Assembly (NCBI GenBank): GCA_039621445.1
Contig: CP154954.1
Location: 4,454,714-4,518,713, forward strand
Length of the DNA stretch: 64,000 nucleotides
Direction of reading: 5' to 3'
Source: Euglena gracilis
Lineage: Eukaryota > Euglenida > Euglenophyceae > Euglenales
This document shows positions 33,037 through 43,390 of the stretch, in pieces. Every line of letters starts with the position of its first letter. Position 1 is the stretch's first letter. The notes beneath the pieces were generated by a model. That model was given only the letters and a program-made list of their open reading frames with translations, had not been told where the DNA came from and made no database searches. Position numbers and translations under genes: made by a program.

Positions 33037-34323
33037 CTGGACGCAGGGCGCGGGTGGAGAGTGAGCAGGTGGGGCCGAAGGGTGATAGGGTTACCGGGAC
33101 GCAAAAGGATTGGTTGTGGGATGGCGAGGCCAGGAGCATTCCAGCCCAGAAGTTGGGGAGGGACTGGCGCAGTGCGTTGGTCCGGGTATGATGCAGGTGG
33201 AAGGGTTCCCCGCACGCTAAGAGACATTGTGGCGTGATCAAACATGCCACGCTGTTGTTACGCACGCAAGTGTACACTTATACCACGACCAAAAATCGAA
33301 TGCATTGACCCCAACACCAAATAATTCACCTAGGGCCAAACCCACCCATGGCTTTTTCCATCAGTCCCCCCACCCACAGCGCACCACAAATAAATGATCT
33401 ATAACACACGTTGCTCATTCCCTGTGGAGAGATTCAACAGCAGGGGGTGTGCATGTGTGGGTGTCCGGGTGGGTGTGGTGTGGGTGCGGGGGGGGGGGGG
33501 GGGGGGTTCGGTTTGAGGGGGCGGGGCGCTGCAGGGGGGTGGTGCGCCCGGAGTGAGGCTAGGGGACGGTGGCGGGGCGGCTGCATCCAGGCGGGGGGTG
33601 GACTGCCGGGGGGGGCGGGGGGGGGGGCGGGGGGGGGGGGGGGAGGCGGGGGGTGGCGGGGACGGGGGGCTGTTGTCGGATTTGCGGACGAGCCCGGGGG
33701 GGGGGGGGGGGCGTGGGGCAGGGGGCGCTGGGGGGTCCGGGGGACCAGAGAAAACCCACCAAGGGCGGGGGGGGAGGGGGGGCTGGGGGAGGGGGTGGGG
33801 GGTGTGGGGGTTGTGGTGGGGGGGTGGAATACACCACTCCCACGCAAACATCGCAACCCACCCCATCTCTCCCAAACACCTAAGAACCCACCCCCATACC
33901 GACCACCAAACCCCAGGAACCCACCTGATTGTAAAATTCACATCAGCGAAAGCTTTTATGCTGAGTGTTGTTACACAAAGCAGATATTTCTTTCCCAACG
34001 ACCATAGATTCGCATAGTGACCCCTACGGAAGGGGCACTTCTTCCTGGGCCAAACCCACCCATGCGCTGTTTTCAAAGCGCCCCCCTAAGGTTTCCACAG
34101 GGAAGGGCATCACCAGTGTTAAATGAATCTATGGCAACAACAGACCTTCCCTGTCTGTGGAGAGATTTGCAGTTGCAGGGTGTGTGCATGTGTGTGTTGG
34201 TGCGTGTGGGTGTGGGTGTGGGTGCGGGTGCAGGTACGGGGGGGGGGGGGGGGTCGGGTGGTGATGGAGTCGTCCATCACCGGGCGCTGCATGGGCTCAA
34301 CGGCGGTGGCTGATGGCCATCAC
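33037..34323. other. Intron with segmental duplication and G-rich tracts
   Basis: About 33.3-33.5 kb and 34.04-34.26 kb share the order: CAAACCCACCCATG, a CCCTGT..GTGGAGAGATT motif, CAGGGTGTGTGCATGTG, then a long G tract. The following 33.5-33.8 kb G-rich sequence looks like a degraded copy of the Pro-rich exon at 34324-34804. A TIR-bounded element lies at 34003-34133. Confidence 0.5.
34003..34133. mobile_element. CATAGATTCA-TIR element, shorter copy
   Basis: Ends CATAGATTCG and TGAATCTATG (9 of 10). Shares TAGTGACCCC..GGGGCACTT and GGCCAAACCCACCC with the element at 13049. Flanks CCAACGAC and GCAACAAC match at 6 of 8. Confidence 0.6.
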
Positions 34324-34804
34324 CGTGATTCCCGCGCCCGCGCCCGCCGAGGCTAGGTCGGAGGGCCCTCCGTTGCCCAGCCGTGGGGCGGCGACCGGGC
34401 GCGGGGCGGCTGCATCCAGGCGGTCAGGGTGGACTGCCGTTTGAGGGGCCGGGGATCCATCGGTGGAGGGGCGGGGCGCCGTGCCCGGCTGGGGTGGTGT
34501 AGGGACGACCGGGGGGGGCGTGGCCGTGCTGGCGGGGGGGTTGGCGTCGGGGAGCTGGATGAGCCCGGGAGGGGGGCAGGCGGGATCCGCGGGGTCGCCG
34601 GGGCAGGCATGGGCTGCTGAACCGGAGCCGGCACTGGCGGATGCCCGGGGAGCGAGGAGGATGCGGCTGCGGGAGGCGGGTTCTCTCGGGAAGGCGGTGA
34701 CGGGCAGGGGGCGGCGGACACAGCGTCCAGTGAGGCGACCGGCGCCAGCGAGAGGGATGGATCCACCAAGGAGCGGAGGTAGGACTGCCAGCGGGCGACG
34801 AAGG
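34324..34804 (-). CDS. Long exon, 160 codons, Pro/Ala-rich linker
   Basis: Acceptor TACACAG|C, donor ATCACG|GTGATG. 481 nt fits entry phase 2 and exit phase 0, and entry matches 34923-35079. Contains LRRPLAVLPPLLGGSIPLAG near the start and NPPASTATPPPVVPTPPQPG in the middle. Probably a disordered linker. Another frame is also open over most of the exon, a result of the C-rich composition; phase favours this one. Confidence 0.65.
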
Positions 34805-34922
34805 CTGTGTACCACACCGCGCCAGGGCCAGTGCGGGTGCAGGTACGGGTGTGGGTGTGTGTTTCTGTTGTGGGGAAAGATTTTATTTGTGACTAATTTG
34901 TGACTATTTGTGCGCCACACAC

Positions 34923-35079
34923 CGGAGTAGGTCCAATATCACGCCGTCTGTCACGTTGCCGGCGGCGGACAAGGCAGCGGTCAACAGGGCCCCATCCACC
35001 TTGATGAACATCGCGAGAGTGAAGCTCCCGGCCGAGACGCAGCCCCATAACCCCCCCGAATAGAAGCCCCCGGGGGCTG
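34923..35079 (-). CDS. Exon, beta-type lectin-like segment
   Basis: Donor CTCCG|GTGTGTGG, acceptor AAATAG|CA. Contains WGCVSAGSFTLAMFIKVDGA then NVTDGVILDLLR, which resembles the S-x-T-x-x-x-W/F-x-K strands of LamG-type domains. Its first codons overlap the CCCCCGAATAGAAGCCCCC arm of an inverted-repeat element at 35051-35125, so the element may supply the acceptor. In phase with 35681-35765 and 34324-34804. Confidence 0.65.
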
Positions 35080-35680
35080 CTATTTGGAAAACTGGTCGAA
35101 AACCGGGGGGGGCTTCTGTTCGGGGGGGGGGGGGGCACTATTCTGAAACCAGGGGGTCCATATGTCCTTTTCCAGCCATGTCAAATCTGCTGCAAAATGT
35201 TACACTTGTGGACGATTTGGATGCTTCCACAATACTGCTCATTGAACCAATGGCTGAAGAAGCCAAAGGACTGTTGAGGTTCAAAGCAGCAATGGCTGCA
35301 GCCTTCAACCCCTGCCTTGCCGTCCCAACTGAGAGGCTTCCGTTCGGGGGGGGGGGGCACTATTCGGAAAACTGGTTGAAAACCGAGGGGGGCTTCTATT
35401 CGCGGGGGGGGGGGGGGGCACTATTCGGGGGGGGGGGTTACGGCACCCCTGCCCTCTTTGGTAACCGACCCCAGCCAAGTCAGGTCTCAGGCAATGTCCA
35501 ATGTCCAGTTCTCAGACACAATCAGGTCTCGGGCATCGCCTGGTATGGCCGGGGGTTGTGGCACGTTGGTGGCAGGCAGGTGGGGAAGTTCATGACAATG
35601 ACGTCGACATCGACACCCCGTCGGTTGGCATAAATCTACGGAATGCTCCGGCGAGCCGGGCTGTGTCACGCGCTGCACAC

Positions 35681-35765
35681 CGCAGAGCAGCAGCGGGTGG
35701 GGGTTGACGGCCGCCGCCTGCCATAAAGCCAGGCCGCTCTCCTGTGGCGTCGCGGCATTATGCAA
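35681..35765 (-). CDS. Exon, 85 nt
   Basis: Acceptor GGGGCACAG|TTG, donor CTCTGCG|GTGTGC. Reads LHNAATPQESGLALWQAAAV then NPHPLLLC. Phase 0 in from the 28-nt micro-exon, phase 1 out to 34923-35079. Confidence 0.7.
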
Positions 35766-36028
35766 CTGTGCCCCGGTGTCGTTTTGGCCATCTGAACGAA
35801 CACCTATCCCCCAAAAGAAACTGTGACTTGAAGGCCGGCCATGCTGGGGACCTAAATCAGCAGACAATGTATTTTTATGATAATAATACATGTAATATAA
35901 TAGATATAAGCCCACATCAATATTGACACCTATATGACAACTTTTCACACATTGGCCAAAACTGATGACCAGACCGTTTCTCGGGCTTGACAGCCTGGAG
36001 AGGGCTAAACGGGTTTGGAGTGACCCGC

Positions 36029-36326
36029 ATGCTTGTGCTTACCGACCGGGGGGGGGGGGGCTAGAGGGTGCCTGGCCCTAGCAGGCACCCCCAGGGGGGA
36101 TAGGGGTCCGGAGGGGACAACAGACAAGAAGACTTAGTGCAACTAAGAGGGACCCAGAAAATTTTTATTGAAAATGGCCTTTTCCGGGCCCCGGCGCCAG
36201 GATCGGAGGGGGTGCCTGCTATGGCAGGCACCCCCCAAAACCCTACCCCCCCCCGGGGGAGGTCAGATCGGGTGCCTGCCCCTAGCACCCCCCGTGGGGT
36301 AGGCAACCGACTAAGCACAAGCCTGG
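36029..36326. mobile_element. hAT-like MITE, second copy of the AGGCTTGTGCTTA type
   Basis: TSD TGACCCGC at 36021-36028 and 36327-36334. Inner TIR GCTTGTGCTTA is intact at both ends; the outermost bases at the low end have decayed (AT instead of CCAG). Interior matches 1119-1438, including the AATGGCCTTTTCCGGGC block. Confidence 0.8.
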
Positions 36327-36358
36327 TGACCCGCTCACTTAAGTTGGACAGTCCTCAC

Positions 36359-36386
36359 CTGCCGGAAGTGCCACCTCTCCTCCAAC
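36359..36386 (-). CDS. 28-nt micro-exon
   Basis: Lies between GGGCTGAG|G and CGGCAG|GTGAGG and encodes LEERWHFRQ after a split Arg codon. Entry phase 2 and exit phase 0 match both neighbours. Confidence 0.6.
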
Positions 36387-36451
36387 CTCAGCCCGGGCCG
36401 ACCGGGGGGGGGGGGGTCGGGAGGCTTCGAAAGCTGTTGTCGGGAAGCGGC

Positions 36452-36534
36452 CTGGACGCCGTCCACGCCACGGAGTGGAGGGGGCAGGAGGTCGGCGTGC
36501 GGCCCTGGGCCAGCCCCGAGAATTCCACAAAACG
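36452..36534 (-). CDS. Exon with GC donor
   Basis: Acceptor CCCGCAG|CGT; donor GTCCAG|GCCGCT. Reads RFVEFSGLAQGRTPTSCPLH then SVAWTAS. With the GC donor the next intron is only 65 nt and the Arg codon closes correctly in the micro-exon at 36359-36386. No GT donor fits. Confidence 0.65.
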
Positions 36535-37205
36535 CTGCGGGCAGGGTCGCAGTGGCACGACCCGGCGGTGGGCCACAGTGAAAAGAAAAAAAACACGGCC
36601 TGGCCGGGGAAGCCGGGGGTGGCCACTCGCTCAGCTTGAGTTGGCGGTTCTGCAAACTCCAACGGCAATGGCAGACTCGAGGAGCAACTGTACAATTGGT
36701 ATTCCAATTATTATACAGCAATTGCACAATTATTATCATTATTATTACAATTGTGGTGCACTGTGGAGGGTTGGATGCAGGGCGTTGCTTAACGACTGAA
36801 GGGGGTTCCAGCTCAGTGGCTGGAAAAATCAGGCCTGCTTGAAGAAGGATGGTGGTTGCCCCCCCCCCGGCAGTGAAGCCCTTTCGGCCTCTGGTTGGAA
36901 GGTTACAAAGAGCTTCCCTGGAGCGAATTGTTTGCCTCAAGAACAAGCAATTTTGATTTGCTGAAGCAGGGGAAAATGGGCTGCATATTTGTGACAGAAA
37001 AAAATACTTTATACGTTATATATAAAACATTGTATATGAATATTACATAAAAAATATATGTAATATACAAGATTTATAATATACAATACATATTATAATA
37101 TATAACATATATTGTGAAAATACATATTATATTATATAAATAATTTGGAGAAATCGCCACCAGGCAGCACCACCACCCTGGACGTGGGGACGCAAGCGGA
37201 GGTAC

Positions 37206-37384
37206 AACAACGCCCGCAGGCACGGCACAGGGCAGCGCCACGACCCCGTCAGGAGAGTACCAGCCGCTGGGCAGCGTGAGGCCCCGGCGGGCTTCGGTGG
37301 GGGGGCAGAGCGCCACCCACGCACACAAATAACCACACAGAGGCGGCAGGGACCGCGGGTGCTCGCGGAGAATGCCGGGATTGG
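37206..37384 (-). CDS. Exon, Cys-rich ectodomain segment
   Basis: Very good acceptor (GTTTTTTTCACAG). Reads PGILREHPRSLPPLCGYLCA then WVALCPPTEARRG and LPSGWYSPDGVVALPC. Repeated Cys and a GWYSPDG turn suggest an extracellular Cys-rich module. Donor GTT|GTACCT gives phase 0 to match 36452-36534; a second donor at 37176 exists but breaks phase. Confidence 0.7.
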
Positions 37385-37735
37385 CTGTGAAAAAAACAGG
37401 CATTGCGGTACAGCGCCGGAACACCTGATGAAATCGCCAACAACGATGAGAACTGGGGGTTTGGACCTTCCCAGTGGTTTCCCCCGCAACCCCTTGGATC
37501 CGAGCCTCCCCTCCATCCTGTGGGCCTCCCCAACTCAAGTAGGTGCACCCTGGGACAGAGGTGCTATTAGGTACTGCTCAAATGCACTGGATATAGATTT
37601 GAATGTAACGCAAATGTACTCCTCAATTAATAGGTATAAAAAATAAAGTAATCAAGTATTAAAAAGAAACGCCAAGAAGAAAACAGAGATGGAGGAAAAA
37701 CACAGCAGCCAAAAGCGCACACCCCGACCTACAAC

Positions 37736-37949
37736 CCAAGCCCGGGCAGCTCGAGCCCAGCCGGTATTGGCCGGCGTCGGGGCAGTAGAACGCGCACTGC
37801 GCCTCGTCGGTGTACCCGCCGGCCGGGGCCGGGGTGGCCAGCCAGCGGGCGGTGCGGGGCTTCAGGCAGGAGTGGAGGAGGCCGTCCCCCGGGCACAGGG
37901 CTGGGCCGGAAGGGCAGGCGGGGGACCGGAAGGGCGGAAGGCGGCGGAC
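37736..37949 (-). CDS. Exon, 71 codons, Cys-rich ectodomain
   Basis: Acceptor AACCCCCAG|GTC, donor CTTGG|GTTGTAGG. Contains SPACPSGPALCPGDGLLHSC and GGYTDEAQCAFYCPDAGQYR with a further Cys. The C-x(2-4)-Y-C-P-x-G-x-Y spacing resembles ephrin-receptor/GCC2-GCC3-like Cys repeats. In phase with 38310-38399 and 37206-37384. Confidence 0.7.
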
Positions 37950-38004
37950 CTGGGGGTTTTGTTGAGCACCCGGGGCTGGGGCCATCACCCAACCTCCTCC
38001 TTGT

Positions 38005-38116
38005 CAGTCAGTCAGTCAGTCAGTCAGTCAGTCAGTCAGTCAGTCAGTCAGTCGGTCAGTCAGTCAGTCGGTCAGTCAGTCAGTCAGTCTGACTGACTGA
38101 CTGACTGACTGACTGG
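38005..38116. repeat. GTCA array inverting to TGAC
   Basis: (GTCA)n with a few GTCG variants up to about 38088, then (CTGA)n, forming an inverted repeat of about 28 bp centred at 38089. Lies in the intron between exons 38310 and 37949. Confidence 0.9.
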
Positions 38117-38309
38117 GTGCTGACTGGGTGCTGACTGACCTTCTCTAGGGGAGAACAACCCCCGCATTGGGGTATCCGGCCCGACCCCCCCCCCAGGGGT
38201 GAGGGGCACCCACCCACCCCCAGGATCACCAATCAGGGGGGACACATTGTTTAAGTCTTAAGTTTTTAGAAATCCTCAACAGTATCAGGGACGGAGGAGT
38301 CAGGGACAC

Positions 38310-38399
38310 TGGGGTAGCCCTGCTCGGGCAGTACTGCCCCATTTGGAGGCAGTCTGCACAGATTAGGTCGTCGGGGACGACGCCGTTCGGGGCAGGCTT
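38310..38399 (-). CDS. Exon, 30 codons, CxxC/YCP motif
   Basis: Acceptor AAGTCAG|AAG, donor ACCCCA|GTGTCC. Reads NGVVPDDLICADCLQMGQYC then PSRATP. The C-A-D-C ... G-Q-Y-C-P pattern is echoed in the exon at 37736-37949. Phase 0 to 0. Confidence 0.65.
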
Positions 38400-39754
38400 C
38401 TGACTTTTCAGCTGAACCGCTCAGCCATGAACTGGTGAGAGCCTCGGGATTTGTGTCACGGCAGAATTCAGTGGTGTTGACAGGCAAACGCTGCCAGACC
38501 CAGCCGAGGGGCGGCGCACACGAACCTCTGTGTGGGCAACTTAGGTCGAGAGGGGGTCACACCTGTCCATGGGGGGGGGGGGGGCATTAGAATTAAGGGG
38601 TAACCTCACATGTCGCCCGTGCTTAACTAAGATGGAACAGAACTCAATATGGGTGGGATTCTGTCAGAAGGCTTAAAACATCAATGAGGGTCACCGGCCA
38701 CCGACCACTGCAGAAAAAGGCGGCCACCAAAAATTGGGGCTGGAATACATTTTGCGGAACCCCCATTGATAGGTTCTTGTAATTCTTTAAGGCGCATTCA
38801 AACACCCAAAACCTGATATTGCTCATGTTTATTAAAAATATAATAATCGAAAATATACCCCTCCCCAAATAATATTCCACCGGCCCAAATATTTCACAAA
38901 CCTTAATTGCACCATAAAAAATCCCCCTGGGCTTATCGAAGGGCACCTCACACCGGGAGAGGAGAGCAACAATTTGCAAAATTGCAAAGAATATTCATTT
39001 CCTCTTACACCTCCCCGGCGTGCAGGAACTCAGGGAACTTGATATGCGCTCAGAAAGCCTGAAAGAATATCAAAACCCTCAAGGTGACTTCAGAACCTTG
39101 ATGTTGAGAAATTTTCTACTTTTAAAGAAAAGAACAGTTCATTCTGAAACGCACCAGCTCAGAAGCTGGTGCGTTTCAAGAGTTGCAGAAGCCTGGGTAG
39201 GGGGGAGGAAACTGGTATGTTCCTGAGGGGGGGGCAGGCTGGTAGAACTGAGAGGCAGTGCAGGGGTTCTCAATGGACCGAGGGGCAGTGTGTTGATGCG
39301 GCTCGAAATGGAGCATGTATTTCTCGGCTGGGTAACGTCACAGTCAGAGGTGCAAAAGACCACATTCAATACACAGAAAACACACGGAGACAAGTTCCGT
39401 TTTACCGGCTTTTGTTTCCACCACGGCGGGCAGCCTGGGTTTGGTTTCGATTAATTATGGCACACGAGCAAACCTGGGGGGCACGTCAACGGGGAGACAT
39501 CAACAGAGGTGGGGTGCAGCGCAGTCCGGGGCCGAATCGAGCGCATGTGCCTTGCCATTTGGGGGACCTCCTTCTCCTCTGGAGGCTCCATGTGGCACCA
39601 CGGCTGTTCCTGGAAAGTCATTGGTAACCCTGCAAAGTGCCTCCTGAAATCAGTGCGGGGAAATAATAACTGTCGAAATGGTGACGAGCAAATCAAATTC
39701 AAAAAAAATGAAGAAATGACTCACGGACCGCCAGCCGATATTGAACGCCGTTAC

Positions 39755-39916
39755 TTCCAACAACTTCGCTGCATAGCCACATCGGGGCAGAGCAGACCAC
39801 AAAAACGGCAGGCGGTGGGGCCACCGAGGACAGTCGTGGCTGAGACCCAGGCTGGCCACCCATCACGGCCCACTTGGCAGCAGAGGAGGTGGCGGCGATG
39901 GCGGTGGCGCCAGAGT
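39755..39916 (-). CDS. Exon next to a putative introner; frame uncertain
   Basis: Good donor TTGGAA|GTAACG; acceptor AAGTCAG|ACTC or the earlier AAG|TCAG. Three readings compete: a Ser/Ala-rich frame (SGATAIAATSSAAKWAVMGG); a frame with TACRFCGLLCPDV; and a Pro-rich one ending at a donor GGGCC|GTGATG. The last preserves the 15-nt footprint expected for the element at 39917-40494. Confidence 0.4.
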
Positions 39917-40494
39917 CTGACTTCTTTTTACACACCCCCCCCCCCCCCCCGGGGAGGTGTGCCTTGTGCTACCGGGGAGGGGGGGGATTTCGTGCCAGAG
40001 AAATTTTGCGGCGACAAATTTCGCGGACAAATTTCGCAGACAAATTTCGCGGACAAATTTCGCGGGATTCCTTAAAAACGTCCGGAAATATTTCGCGGGA
40101 CTTTTTTCTGTGAAGAAAAAAGGGAAGCCTTGGGCACTTGAAAGGGAACACATGGACAAAATTTTCGCGGGATTCCTTAAAAATGTCTGGAAATATTTCG
40201 CGGGATTTGCTTCCGCAAAAATTGTCCGTGCAAATTTTCTCTAGGGCCAAATCCCCCCCCCCCCGGTTTGGGGGGGCTGGCCACAGCAGGAACTCCCCCG
40301 GGGGTCGGTTCTGGACCCCGGTGCCTGCGGACCCAGCCAATTTCCTTTGAAAATGACCGGTGTGCTGCAGCATTACCCACCCCAAAGCCCGACCCCCTGG
40401 GGGGGGGGGTCGAAAGTGCCCTACCCCCCTGCCTGTCCATTACACCCAGCCCCCCCCCCAGGGGTGTGGCTTCCTTAATAAAAAAAAAAGCCTG
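39917..40494. mobile_element. Putative second introner
   Basis: Flanks GCCAGAGT (39909-39916) and GTCAGAGT (40495-40502), 7 of 8 matching. The high end reads CAGGCTTTTTTTTTT on the minus strand; the low end (CTGACTTCTTTTT) is a decayed inverted copy. The minus-strand GC donor CAG|GCTTTT and an AG acceptor fall in the two ends. Interior has several direct copies of GACAAATTTCGCGG near 40015-40070 and two copies of GGGATTCCTTAAAAA. Confidence 0.55.
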
Positions 40495-40585
40495 GTCAGA
40501 GTAGCTACGGGACCGCTGGACTGTCCGCAGGTCCAGTTGGTGGTCGCCATCGTCATGCAATTGCCGGCCACGCGGGACGTTTCAG
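40494..40585 (-). CDS. Candidate exon with GC donor in a transposon terminus
   Basis: Reads RVAGNCMTMATTNWTCGQSS then GPVATLT. Donor GACCAG|GCTTTT coincides with the end of the element 39917-40494 (exact last coding base near 40492). No AG lies within 40 nt upstream of the GC-rich part, so the start is open. Confidence 0.4.
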
Positions 40586-41305
40586 ATAATTTTTTTTGAT
40601 TGGCGGGATGTTGCCCGAAGAAGAATTCCCCTGGCTCGTGTTGCCTGAATGTGTTTGCGAAGGGGGAAAAGCCCATATAGGTTTTGCAGCTTTTTTCGAA
40701 ATTATTATACGCACTTTGAAACGTAACGATTTTTTGCAGGTTTTTGAAAAAGAAAACAGGAAGATGAAAACCCATGCAGTAATCATCCGGATGGTTGATA
40801 TTGTACACACAGGCGTTCACAACTGCAGAATGTTTTCATCAATCCAAGAAACTGTCAGAGGAGTGTTGGCAGTTCCGTTGCGGTTTAATTTTTCTTTGTA
40901 AAGAAAGCATATCGCAGGATGAAATACTGCAAGACAACAGTCTCCAATCCAGAACCCCTCAGGCAGAAATGGCTGGTTGCGGGAGGGGGTTCACGAACCT
41001 CGATTGGCGTTGACGAAACCACGCACCAAAGCTCCTTGACAAAAAGGCTGACAGAAAACAAAATTGTTTCAGCTGGCCAGCAATATAATCAGACTAACCC
41101 TTGGCGCAGCTCCAGAGGCTCAGCACAGCTCCAGCAACCCACCATCCAACATCGAAACCCTTTGAGAGGGTGCGGAGGTCACACAGTATGGCCCAAAAGC
41201 CCAAAACACAAAAACCATCCACGGCCGAGACAAAAACCATTCTGAGACCCGGAGAGCAGCAGCATGATCGGGGCGTTTCAGGGAAAACCGTTCCTGCGTG
41301 GTCAC

Positions 41306-41388
41306 GGGCTGCCCAAGGCTGAGGACGTCCAAGGAGGTTGAGGCGGCGGAGAACGTGCTGTAATCTGTGCAGCCGACGGTTGATGCCA
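41306..41388 (-). CDS. Exon, Ser/Thr-rich
   Basis: Acceptor GGACCAG|TG, donor CAGCCC|GTGACC. Reads STVGCTDYSTFSAASTSLDV then LSLGQP. Enters in phase 1, matching 42242-42387. Probably ectodomain. Confidence 0.6.
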
Positions 41389-42241
41389 CTGGTCCTCAAA
41401 TTCCTACAACCCCGACGAGGGGGGGAGTGGTTGTATGCACTCTGATGCAACTGACCTGACCCCCTGACACCCCCTGACCGAACCCCCCCCCCCCGCTGCC
41501 GGAGGCGCCGGTCCACTATAAGCGCACCTGTGCTTCTATTAGGGGGGGTTATTTGTTTTGGCACCTGAAAATTTCTCCCTCAGGAAGAATTTTGGGAATT
41601 TTGGGTAGAGTTTCTTTCTTGAAAGACCAGGAGGGTTAATGCCCGTCCACCAACCCCCCAGGGTGCTCCCGCGGAGGAACGGGCTCCTTTTGTGGGTCAA
41701 ACTTGGGTCCAATCTTTTTCGGCGCTTCGTGATGCCCAGTCGGCCTGATCCTACCCCCCCCCCCCGGGTGGTGGGACAGGGTTCAACAAGAGTGGGAAAA
41801 GAGCAGGTGGGGGTAGGTCGGACCCCCCGCCATGCATTTTGGGCACCTTTTAAGCATAAATTCAGCTAAAATAATTTGACGTCAAGAGCCAGAAGGAAAA
41901 ACTTTACTTTGGGGGGGGGGGCAGACACCACCAGGATTGATTCGAACTCCAAAGGCAGGAGGTGAGGTGAGGTGGTGTGGTTGGTCGGACCCCCCCCCAA
42001 GTCAAGGAGGGGGGCACCCCCCCAACGATTGTGGCAATGCTCCAAAATGGCCGTTTTTTTCGATTCTTTGTCTTGAATGTTGCCTTGTTTTAATGTGATA
42101 AAAATGGCATTTTCCGGGAGAACTTCGAAAACCTTGCTTTCGGGCCTATATTTAGGGGTACTGTCAGTTGCAAAATGCGTGCATTTCAACACCTTCCGAT
42201 TCAATGAGTCTGCTACTGGTTTCCAAACAAAGGACACACAC

Positions 42242-42387
42242 TCAGAGAGTTGTCCTGCGACTCGAAGTCCATGAAGGTCAAGGGCGGGGTCCACTGCGGG
42301 TGGTACGGGGACGGGCTGGCCAGCGCCACACACGCCGGCAGCCCCAGGGCCAGCTCCTCCGCTGCGGCGGCGGGGAAGTCGTCCGCC
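42242..42387 (-). CDS. Exon, 146 nt
   Basis: Acceptor GCTTGAG|G, donor CTCTGA|GTGTGT. Reads DDFPAAAAEELALGLPACVA then YHPQWTPPLTFMDFESQD. High GC3. In phase with 42652-42793 and 41306-41388. Confidence 0.7.
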
Positions 42388-42394
42388 CTCAAGC

Positions 42395-42620
42395 ACCCAA
42401 TACCTATATAGATATTATAGAATAGAATATAGAATATGGAATATAATAATATAATAATGATAATACATATACATATATTATCTTATATTATTATATATAC
42501 TATAAGGTTATTATTTTATTATATTGCATATACATGTACATAAAATAATACATATGCTATGTATACACATATTCTATATAGATACATATTGTATATATCT
42601 ACGTACATAAAGAATATGGT
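42395..42620. repeat. AT-rich tract between two exons
   Basis: Repeated ATAATA/ATATAC motifs; fills most of the 264-nt intron between exons 42652 and 42387. Confidence 0.7.
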
Positions 42621-42651
42621 CATCATCACAAATCCCAGGCCCAGTCACAAC

Positions 42652-42793
42652 GGGTCAATGCATTGGTACTTGTCCAGCCCGCCGTTAGGGAAGTACCGCC
42701 GGAGGCGGAGGGTTTGCCACGCCAGCCGCGCGTAGCAGTCCGCGGCGGGGCCCCGCGTCGCGTTGAGCCCCTCCGTGCTGTGCCAGCGCCGCT
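42652..42793 (-). CDS. Exon, 142 nt
   Basis: Acceptor GGCGCACAG|AG, donor GACCC|GTTGTG. Reads RRWHSTEGLNATRGPAADCY then LRLRRYFPNGGLDKYQC, with an N-A-T site. Exits in phase 2, giving a Pro codon with 42242-42387. Confidence 0.7.
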
Positions 42794-43279
42794 CTGTGCG
42801 CCCAAGTGACGCCCGGGCACCCCGGCATGCCGCGGTGAAGAGTTCTCCGCGAGCAGTGGTGGAAAGGCGAAGCCCCCTCAAACCTGTCCCCCACCCCCAA
42901 AAGTTGCTTCACCGAAACGAACCAAATTTTGGCCGGGCACCAAGGGCCAGTTTTTTTCCAAAATACTGAACTTTTTTGTCGAAATGGGCTAAAAGGAAAA
43001 ACGTTGACCTTTTGAGAGGATTGCTCCAGCGTGAAAAAGCCAGCCGGTGTCGGAAGGGGTTCCAAATGCACGTGGAGGTGACAGCATCGCAGGGTCATCA
43101 ACTCAACACTTTGGCGACAACATCAGGTTATGGCATTTAATCGATTCTCCAAAAGGAAGAAGCACAGAACCCACTGGATACGCAACACGTGGTCCATAGC
43201 TTCCCCAATTTGGCCCTGTGGAAATTGAAATCGGGGTTGCCAGCCCTCAGAAACAATGACATATGTGATGCCTGGGGAA

Positions 43280-43390
43280 CTCTGAAGTGAATTGGGAAGG
43301 CAGACAGGGCGGCAGGTGGGCAAGCCATGAGAACAGCCGGGAGGCGGTGGGGCCAGCGTCTTGTGTTGGCACCGAGGGGGGCGTGGTCAC
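43280..43390 (-). CDS. Exon, Ser/Thr/Pro-rich
   Basis: Strong acceptor (TTGCCGGTCTTCGCCCACAG). Reads VTTPPSVPTQDAGPTASRLF then SWLAHLPPCLP. The donor is unclear, so the low end is approximate. Confidence 0.55.

Noticed and set aside
33411-34007. Long plus-strand ORF (198 codons), Gly-rich
   Set aside because: It is the complement of C/G-rich low-complexity DNA; third positions and composition reflect G tracts, and the minus-strand exon at 34324-34804 explains the related sequence.
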